Below are positions 6,537 through 11,618 of a DNA stretch of 11,618 nt, in pieces. The notes under the pieces are model-generated. The model was not told where the DNA came from, did not search any database, and was given only the letters and a program-made list of their open reading frames with translations. The stretch spans positions 1-11,618 of the forward strand of contig JBJOII010000132.1 in the NCBI GenBank assembly GCA_046047235.1, written 5' to 3'. The translations under genes and the position numbers were made by a program. Source of the stretch: JBMTVN01 sp046047235. Lineage in GTDB: Bacteria; Verrucomicrobiota; Verrucomicrobiia; Limisphaerales; JAHDYP01. Position 1 is the first letter of the stretch; each line of letters opens with the position of its first letter.

Positions 6537-6584
6537 AGGCAGCGTCCCCGAAACCAAGGTTGTAAGTCCAAGAGAATCCCTCCT

Positions 6585-8174
6585 GTGACACCCAATCACC
6601 AGCACGAATCCAGTGCCCCCGCATCAGGAGGAAACCCCACCATCGCGACCTCCGCACTTCCTCAGCCAGCCAACCCATCACTCGACGATCTCCCCATCGA
6701 CCCCGAAGCCATCCGCTCGCTCCCCGCCGAATTCGCCAAAATCCATAACGTCCTCCCCTTCGCCATCAAAAACGGAAGACTCCACGTCGCCACCCCTCAA
6801 CCCGGCCAACCCCAGGTCATCGACGATATCCGCCTCCTCAGCGGCATGGAGGTATCAGAATTCTCCGCCCCTGCCGAAGAAATCGCCGCGCGCATCGCAG
6901 AATGCTACCAACTCACGGTGGAGCAAATGATCGAGAACCTCCACCCGGACAAAAGCCCCACTGCCGATAGCAGAAATCTCCACGATATCGAGGTCATGGC
7001 CAACGAACCCACGGTCATCAATCTCGTCAACCTCATCCTCTCCACCGCACTCCGCGAACGCGCCAGCGATATCCACCTCCTCCCCTTCGAAAACGAACTC
7101 CAACTCCGCTACCGCATCGACGGACTCCTCCTCGAAAAAGCACCCCCTCCCAAACACCTCCACCCCGCCCTCATCTCCCGTATCAAAATCATGGCCGACA
7201 TGAACATCGCCGAAAGGTTCATGCCTCAGGATGGCCATATCCAAATCCATCACCGCGGTTCACGCGTCGATATCCGCGTCGGTACCATGCCCACCATCTA
7301 CGGCGAAAGCATCGTCCTCCGTCTCCTCGAGAAAGGCACCAAACTCCTCAGCCCGGAAGAACTCGGCCTCGACCCCAAACGCTCCAAACTCCTCTCCAAA
7401 CTCACCTCCAAACCCCACGGCCTCTTCCTCGCCACCGGCCCCACCGGCAGCGGCAAAACCACCTCGCTCTACTCCATCCTCAACAGCATCTACACCCCGC
7501 AAAAAAAGATCATCACGATCGAGGACCCCGTGGAATATGAACTGCCCGGCGTCGCCCAAATCCCCGTCCGCCCCAGCCGTAGCTTCACATTCGCCCGCGG
7601 CCTCCGCTCCATCCTCCGTCAGGACCCCGATGTGGTCATGGTCGGCGAAATCCGTGACACGGAAACCGCCGAAATCGCCATCCGCGCCGCCCTCACCGGC
7701 CACCAGGTCTTCAGTACTCTCCATACCAACGATTCCGCCGGCGCCGTCACCCGACTCCTCGATATGGGCATCGAAGCGTTCCTCATCGCCTCGTCCCTCG
7801 ACGGTGTCCTCGCCCAACGCCTCGTCCGCCGCATCTGTAACCACTGCCGAACCACCACCTCGGTCTCCGATGCCATCCGCGAAAAACTATCCTCCCTCGG
7901 CCAACCCTCGCTCCAGCAAAACTTCCACCACGGCACCGGCTGCGAAGAGTGCGGAAACACCGGCTACCGCGGCCGTATCGGCATCTTCGAACTCCTCCCC
8001 ATCGACACCCCGCTCCGTGACCTCATCCTCCAAAAACGCTCCACGGAGGAAATGAAACAACTCGCCCATAAACGCATGACCACACTCTTCCAGGATGCCA
8101 TGCAAAAAGCCACCGACGGCACCACCTCGCTGGATGAAGTCCTCCGCGTCGCCGCCGTCGACCTCACCGAGTGA
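6585..8174 (+). CDS. gspE: Type II secretion ATPase GspE
   Basis: A 529-residue secretion ATPase that powers pseudopilus assembly at the inner membrane from the cytoplasm. A GspE N-terminal (MshEN-like) domain lies at about 35-110. The RecA-like core follows: Walker A GPTGSGKT (285-292), Asp box TIEDPVEY (311-318), Walker B DVVMVGEIRD (349-358), His box TGHQVFSTLHTND (371-383). A zinc-binding CxxC pair is present (C418, C421; C453, C456), as in GspE/PilB. The start is GTG at 6585, the first possible start after an in-frame TAA at 6531-6533; a weak AAGAGA lies about 9 bases upstream. The last bases GTGA are shared with the gspF start. PilB-type pilus ATPases are similar, but the following gspG with its calcium-site motif favours type II secretion. 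Confidence 0.95.
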   Translation: MTPNHQHESSAPASGGNPTIATSALPQPANPSLDDLPIDPEAIRSLPAEFAKIHNVLPFAIKNGRLHVATPQPGQPQVIDDIRLLSGMEVSEFSAPAEEIAARIAECYQLTVEQMIENLHPDKSPTADSRNLHDIEVMANEPTVINLVNLILSTALRERASDIHLLPFENELQLRYRIDGLLLEKAPPPKHLHPALISRIKIMADMNIAERFMPQDGHIQIHHRGSRVDIRVGTMPTIYGESIVLRLLEKGTKLLSPEELGLDPKRSKLLSKLTSKPHGLFLATGPTGSGKTTSLYSILNSIYTPQKKIITIEDPVEYELPGVAQIPVRPSRSFTFARGLRSILRQDPDVVMVGEIRDTETAEIAIRAALTGHQVFSTLHTNDSAGAVTRLLDMGIEAFLIASSLDGVLAQRLVRRICNHCRTTTSVSDAIREKLSSLGQPSLQQNFHHGTGCEECGNTGYRGRIGIFELLPIDTPLRDLILQKRSTEEMKQLAHKRMTTLFQDAMQKATDGTTSLDEVLRVAAVDLTE

Positions 8175-9427
8175 ACTCGTTCCGCTACCACGCCGTCACC
8201 GCCACAGGACACCCCACCCAAGGGACGGTCCAAGCCGCCGACCGCCGCAGCGCCCTCCAACAACTCTCTCAACAAGGCCTCTTCCCCTCCACGCTCGAAC
8301 TCTCCACCACCCCCAACCCGCCCCCACAACCGCCCGCCTCCTCACCACCCGCAACTCTCAACTCCACCCCCATCCCCCAACGCCGCCCACGCAAAATCCG
8401 ACGCCGCGATATCACCGCTTTCACCCGCGAAATCGCCGCCCTCCTCGATGCCTCCATCCCCATCCCCCAAGCGCTCGAAAGTCTCGGCCAGGAAGAAACT
8501 AACCCCGCCCTCCGCCAAACGGTCCTCCACCTTGCCGACTCCGTCCGCAAAGGCGCCTCGCTCTCCAGCGCACTGGAAGAACATCCCCGCCTCTTCCCCC
8601 CGCTCTACGTCAGCATGATCCGCGTAGGGGAAGAAGCCGGCGCCCTCCCCCGCTCCATGAATGACCTCGCCGCCCTCCTCGAACACGAGGACGAAGTCCG
8701 CAGCGAAGTCGCCTCCGCCGTCGCTTACCCCGTGTTCGTCCTCGCGTTCGGCGCCCTCACGGTCACGCTCCTCCTCACGTTCGTCCTCCCCCGCCTCTTC
8801 GATATGCTCCAGGAAATGCTCCAGGACCTGCCCCTCCCCACACGCATCCTCCTCGGCTTCAGCCAAACGTTCAGCCAGTTCTGGCCCTGGATAGCCCTCG
8901 CCACTCTCGCTCTCGCCTATGCCCTCCATGCCGCCATCCAATCCCCCAGAGGCCGCCTCTCCTGGGATACGCTAAAACTCCGCATCCCCTACCTCGGCGA
9001 TGTCTTCCGCTCCGCCGCCCTCGCCCGCTTCAGCCGCACACTCGGCACGCTCGCCCATAGCGGCGTCTCCCTCCTCCCCGCGCTCCATATCGTCGAAAAT
9101 ACGATCGGCAATGTCATCCTCGCCCAGTGCATCGCCCGCGTCGCAGAAGACGCCCGCGGCGGCGACTCTTTCGCCGAACCTCTCCGCAAAATGGGCGTCT
9201 TCCCCAATACGCTCATCCAAATGATCCGCGTCGGCGAGGAAACCGGCAAACTCGACGAAATGCTCCTCAAAGTCGCCGAAATCGAGGAACGCACCATGCG
9301 TACCCGAACCCGTACGCTCATCTCCCTCCTCGCCCCCGCCCTCATCCTCGTGGTCGGCGGCCTAGTCGGGTTCATCGTCATCGCCCTCCTGCTCCCCATC
9401 TTCAAAATGAGCCGCGCTCTGCGCTGA
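8171..9427 (+). CDS. gspF: Type II secretion inner-membrane platform protein GspF
   Basis: A 418-residue protein with two T2SSF repeats (about 81-204 and 283-406) and three hydrophobic membrane segments (about 186-206, 236-256, 383-410). The repeated signature MIRVGEEAG (149-157) and MIRVGEETG (351-359) marks the two halves. GspF forms the platform linking the GspE ATPase to pseudopilin insertion. A proline-rich linker (about 47-75) follows a small N-terminal domain, and a basic RRPRKIRRRD (71-80) leads into the first repeat. The start is GTG at 8171, overlapping the gspE stop by four bases (GTGA), which suggests translational coupling. Length is as expected for the family (about 400). Confidence 0.95.
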   Translation: MNSFRYHAVTATGHPTQGTVQAADRRSALQQLSQQGLFPSTLELSTTPNPPPQPPASSPPATLNSTPIPQRRPRKIRRRDITAFTREIAALLDASIPIPQALESLGQEETNPALRQTVLHLADSVRKGASLSSALEEHPRLFPPLYVSMIRVGEEAGALPRSMNDLAALLEHEDEVRSEVASAVAYPVFVLAFGALTVTLLLTFVLPRLFDMLQEMLQDLPLPTRILLGFSQTFSQFWPWIALATLALAYALHAAIQSPRGRLSWDTLKLRIPYLGDVFRSAALARFSRTLGTLAHSGVSLLPALHIVENTIGNVILAQCIARVAEDARGGDSFAEPLRKMGVFPNTLIQMIRVGEETGKLDEMLLKVAEIEERTMRTRTRTLISLLAPALILVVGGLVGFIVIALLLPIFKMSRALR

Positions 9428-9447
9428 AAACCCAGCCCACCATCACC

Positions 9448-9879
9448 ATGAAACCAACCCCGTCCCATAAAACCACTCACGCCTTCACTCTCATCGAAAT
9501 GATGGTTGTCGTCATCGTCCTCGGTATCCTCGCCGCCACAATCATCCCCCAATTCCGCGGCGCCACCTACGACGCCAAACTCGGCACCGCCAAAGCCAGT
9601 ATCGCCGAACTCGAAAATGCCCTGGAACGCTACAGCATCCACCTGGACGGCCCGCCCTCCAGTGAAGAAGGCCTCAACGCCCTTATGACCGCCCCCGCCG
9701 GAAATGCCGACAAATGGCGCGGCCCCTACATCAAACTCCTCCGCCCAGACCCCTGGGGCACCCCCTACCAATACCGCCGCCCCGGCACCCATCACCCCAC
9801 CAGCTTCGACCTCTGGTCGCGCGGCGCCGACCGCCTCGACGGCGGCGAAGGCGAAGGCGCCGATATCGGAAACTGGTAA
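9448..9879 (+). CDS. gspG: Major pseudopilin GspG
   Basis: A 143-residue type II secretion major pseudopilin, the main subunit of the periplasmic pseudopilus. A 12-residue leader ends in Ala and is followed by the prepilin motif FTLIEMMVVVIVLGILAAT (from residue 13) with the conserved Glu at mature position 5. The C-terminal half has the GspG features KWRGPYIKLL (89-98), DPWGTPYQYRRPG (101-113), FDLWSRGADRLDGGEGEGAD (120-139) and the terminal IGNW, which in relatives shapes the calcium site. The residue before the predicted cleavage site is Ala, where Gly is usual. The ATG at 9448 is chosen because it gives a short leader; it lies 20 bases after gspF and has no Shine-Dalgarno sequence. The stop overlaps the next start (TAATG). 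Confidence 0.95.
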   Translation: MKPTPSHKTTHAFTLIEMMVVVIVLGILAATIIPQFRGATYDAKLGTAKASIAELENALERYSIHLDGPPSSEEGLNALMTAPAGNADKWRGPYIKLLRPDPWGTPYQYRRPGTHHPTSFDLWSRGADRLDGGEGEGADIGNW

Positions 9880-10436
9880 TGCACCACCACCCCCTCAAGC
9901 ACCCTGGCCCACCCCACGGCTTCACGCTGCTGGAACTCATGGTGGTCATCGTCCTTATCGGCATCCTCTCCGCCACACTCATCCCCGCCATGCATGGCAC
10001 CTACGAAGCCGAAATCCTCCACGCCCAATCCCGACGCCTCACCGAAGCTCTCAACCTCGCCTATAGCCGCGCCATCACACTCAACCAACCGCACCGCCTC
10101 CACCTCAATACGAATGAAGGCAAATTCTTCATCGAAGGCCGCACCACCTCCCCCGATGGCACCACCACGTTCAATGCCATCCCCTACGCCCCCGGAGCCC
10201 AAGGCAACCTCGACCCACGCATCACGATCCGTCGATCCACCCCCCCCCAAACCCAAGCCTCCCCCGAGGAACCTAACCCCCAACCGCCACTCCTCCAGCA
10301 ACCCCTCACGTTCTTCCCCAATGGCACCGCCGACGCCACACTCCTCATCCTCCACGACCGACACGGCTTCCAACGCGCTCTCCGCGTAAACCCCATCACA
10401 GCCCGGGTCGACTCCCCCGACCTCCCACCACCATGA
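9879..10436 (+). CDS. gspH: Minor pseudopilin GspH
   Basis: A 185-residue prepilin-like protein. The His-rich leader MHHHPLKHPGPPHG ends in Gly, followed by FTLLELMVVIVLIGILSATL with Glu at mature position 5. Position after gspG and the C-terminal block PLTFFPNGTADATLLILHD (142-160) ... RVNPITARV fit the GspH family. It is expected to sit near the pseudopilus tip. A proline-rich stretch (about 121-142) is encoded in part by nine consecutive C (10240-10248). The start shares one base with the gspG stop, and the stop overlaps the gspI start (ATGA). The GspH name rests on order and the C-terminal pattern; a generic minor pseudopilin is the alternative. Confidence 0.85.
   Translation: MHHHPLKHPGPPHGFTLLELMVVIVLIGILSATLIPAMHGTYEAEILHAQSRRLTEALNLAYSRAITLNQPHRLHLNTNEGKFFIEGRTTSPDGTTTFNAIPYAPGAQGNLDPRITIRRSTPPQTQASPEEPNPQPPLLQQPLTFFPNGTADATLLILHDRHGFQRALRVNPITARVDSPDLPPP
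10240..10248. repeat. Homopolymer of nine C inside gspH
   Basis: Nine consecutive C fall in codons ACC CCC CCC CAA (gspH residues 121-124). Runs of this length can slip during replication, and a gain or loss of one base would shift the frame before the conserved C-terminal block. Confidence 0.9.
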
Positions 10437-10879
10437 ACCCCCACCGCCAATCATCCGCCGGGTTCTCCCTCATCGAGGTGATGTGCGCCATCCTTATCCT
10501 CGGGATCGGCATCGCCGGCATGACCCACGGAGTCGCCACCGCCCTCCGCTCCAGCCAACAAGCCAGTCTCGAAACCCGCGCCGCCCTCCTCGCCGTAGGC
10601 CAAATCGAAATCCTCCGCGCAGAAGGCCTCCTCTCAGAAGGCACCACCACCGGCTCCGGCCCCCAGGATCTCGCCTCTCTTCACTGGGAACAGGCCATAA
10701 CAAAATCCAACCCCGACGGCCTCTACAACATCACGGTCACAGTCCACCTCACAAACTCCACAAAACCAATCTGCCAAATCCAAACGCTCCTCTTCGATCC
10801 CCCAGCCACTTCCTCCCACTCCAATACCAATGCCCCCAGCAGAACCTCCCAAAACGCCAACCGCAAGAGGTCACCATGA
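10433..10879 (+). CDS. gspI: Minor pseudopilin GspI
   Basis: A 148-residue prepilin-like protein with leader MNPHRQSSAG and the motif FSLIEVMCAILILGIGIAGM (11-30), Glu at mature position 5. GspI proteins typically have FxLIEVxxA and an early segment like LETRAALLAVGQIEIL (46-61), which matches the usual conserved A..A..Q.E.L pattern. In studied systems GspI forms the pseudopilus tip with GspJ and GspK. The C-terminal tail (about 125-148) is polar and low in complexity. The start overlaps the gspH stop (ATGA) and the stop overlaps the gspJ start (ATGA), so the genes are likely translationally coupled. Confidence 0.88.
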   Translation: MNPHRQSSAGFSLIEVMCAILILGIGIAGMTHGVATALRSSQQASLETRAALLAVGQIEILRAEGLLSEGTTTGSGPQDLASLHWEQAITKSNPDGLYNITVTVHLTNSTKPICQIQTLLFDPPATSSHSNTNAPSRTSQNANRKRSP

Positions 10880-11618
10880 ATAACCACCGCAACACCCCCC
10901 ACCCTCCACACCTCCAGGCCTTCACGCTCATCGAACTCACGGTCAGCGCCTCCCTCATGGCCATTATCCTCACCACAGCCTACGCCTGCCTCAACGCCAC
11001 GCTCGCCAGCCGACGCACGCTCGAAACCCAGGCCGATGTCCTCCAATCCGGCCGGGTCGCCCTCAACCTCATCGCCACCGACCTCCGTAACGCCTGCCCG
11101 CTCTCCCCCGAATTCGAGTTCCTCGGCATGAATCGCACAATCAATGAAACAGAAGCGGATAACCTCGACTTCGCCACCCATACCCCCAGCCCGCAACCCA
11201 CACTCCCACGCTCAGATTGGTGCGAAGTCAGCTACTTCCTCTCAAAAACCCCCGAAGCCACAACCTGGACGCTCTACCGCCGACGTGACTTCACCCCCGA
11301 TAACAAACCCCTCTCCGGCGGTAGCCGCGAAGAAGTCGCCCAACGCCTCCAAGGCGTCCGCTTCGAATACTACGACGGCTGGGACTGGTATGACGAATGG
11401 GGCGACCCCGAAGGCCGCCGCCCCAATGCCTCCGACTCCCTCTTCGCTCCCACTAACCTGGAAGGTATGCCCGATGCCGTCCGCATCACGCTCTGGTTCG
11501 ATGTAAGCGAAACCACCAGGGAATCCAAATCCACCACCCTACCCCCTCCCGTCTCCCTGCAAACGGTCGCCTACCTCAACCTCGCTCGCACCCCCCAACC
11601 CACGGAAACAACGTCGGA
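10876..11618 (+). CDS. gspJ: Minor pseudopilin GspJ (3' end cut by window)
   Basis: The frame is open for 247 residues to the window end. A 15-residue leader MNNHRNTPHPPHLQA is followed by FTLIELTVSASLMAIILTTA with Glu at mature position 5. GspJ-like features are RVALNLIATDLRNA (60-73), a segment with several Trp and Tyr (FEYYDGWDWYDEW, 163-175) and PDAVRITLWFD (199-209) near the C-terminal part. In known systems GspJ forms the tip complex with GspI and GspK. As in gspG, Ala precedes the predicted cleavage site. Order after gspI supports the name. The stop codon lies beyond the window, and gspK may follow. Confidence 0.85.
   Translation, partial: MNNHRNTPHPPHLQAFTLIELTVSASLMAIILTTAYACLNATLASRRTLETQADVLQSGRVALNLIATDLRNACPLSPEFEFLGMNRTINETEADNLDFATHTPSPQPTLPRSDWCEVSYFLSKTPEATTWTLYRRRDFTPDNKPLSGGSREEVAQRLQGVRFEYYDGWDWYDEWGDPEGRRPNASDSLFAPTNLEGMPDAVRITLWFDVSETTRESKSTTLPPPVSLQTVAYLNLARTPQPTETTS

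Noticed and set aside
6336..6605. An 89-codon reverse-strand open frame, and a 67-codon forward frame at 6385-6588.
   Set aside because: Neither shows a recognisable domain, convincing ribosome-binding site or coding-like composition. Each overlaps the gspE start region or its candidate promoter.
1..11618. CRISPR arrays, insertion sequences, toxin-antitoxin or defence genes.
   Set aside because: No regularly spaced repeats, transposase or nuclease motifs were seen on either strand.

Overview
The window is a GC-rich bacterial chromosome segment. It carries a core translation cluster (rpmI-rplT-pheS-pheT), a convergent ispD, a tRNA-Asp gene and the front of a type II secretion operon (gspE-F-G-H-I-J, cut by the window end). 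The left edge holds the start of a divergent MGDG-synthase-like glycosyltransferase. The L20 N-terminus (RVTNSPASRKRRKRMLQ) and the overall style suggest Verrucomicrobiota or a relative in the PVC group. This is inferred from memory of family sequences; no search was run.

Layout. 1-503 (-) is a partial glycosyltransferase. 504-650 is a short divergent promoter region with a good sigma70-like promoter and an unusually clear ribosome-binding site for rpmI. 651-4872 (+) holds L35, L20, a terminator-like hairpin, PheS and PheT. 4852-5535 (-) is IspD, which overlaps the 3' end of pheT tail to tail by 21 bases. 5536-6034 is a 500-base spacer with a perfect 11-bp palindrome and a promoter-plus-hairpin unit that could be a small RNA. 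6035-6111 (+) is tRNA-Asp(GUC). 6112-6584 is a second long spacer with no convincing gene but a possible promoter close to gspE. 6585-11618 (+) is the gsp operon, with start/stop overlaps at most junctions.

How the genes work together. L35 and L20 join the 50S subunit, and PheS and PheT form the alpha2beta2 phenylalanyl-tRNA synthetase, so the first block is a translation operon. The usual upstream member infC is not there. IspD acts in the MEP isoprenoid pathway. GspE (ATPase), GspF (inner-membrane platform), GspG (major pseudopilin) and GspH/I/J (minor pseudopilins) form the motor and pseudopilus of a type II secretion system. The secretin and the remaining inner-membrane parts are not in this window.

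The most striking global property is strand asymmetry. The + strand is very C-rich and G-poor in genes on both strands and in spacers, so + strand genes use C-ending codons and - strand genes use G-ending ones. Translation signals are also unusual: most + strand starts have no Shine-Dalgarno sequence. I found no CRISPR array, transposase, defence system or clearly new protein system. The best candidates for something undescribed are the structured spacer element at 5817-5930 and the rpmI leader hairpin.
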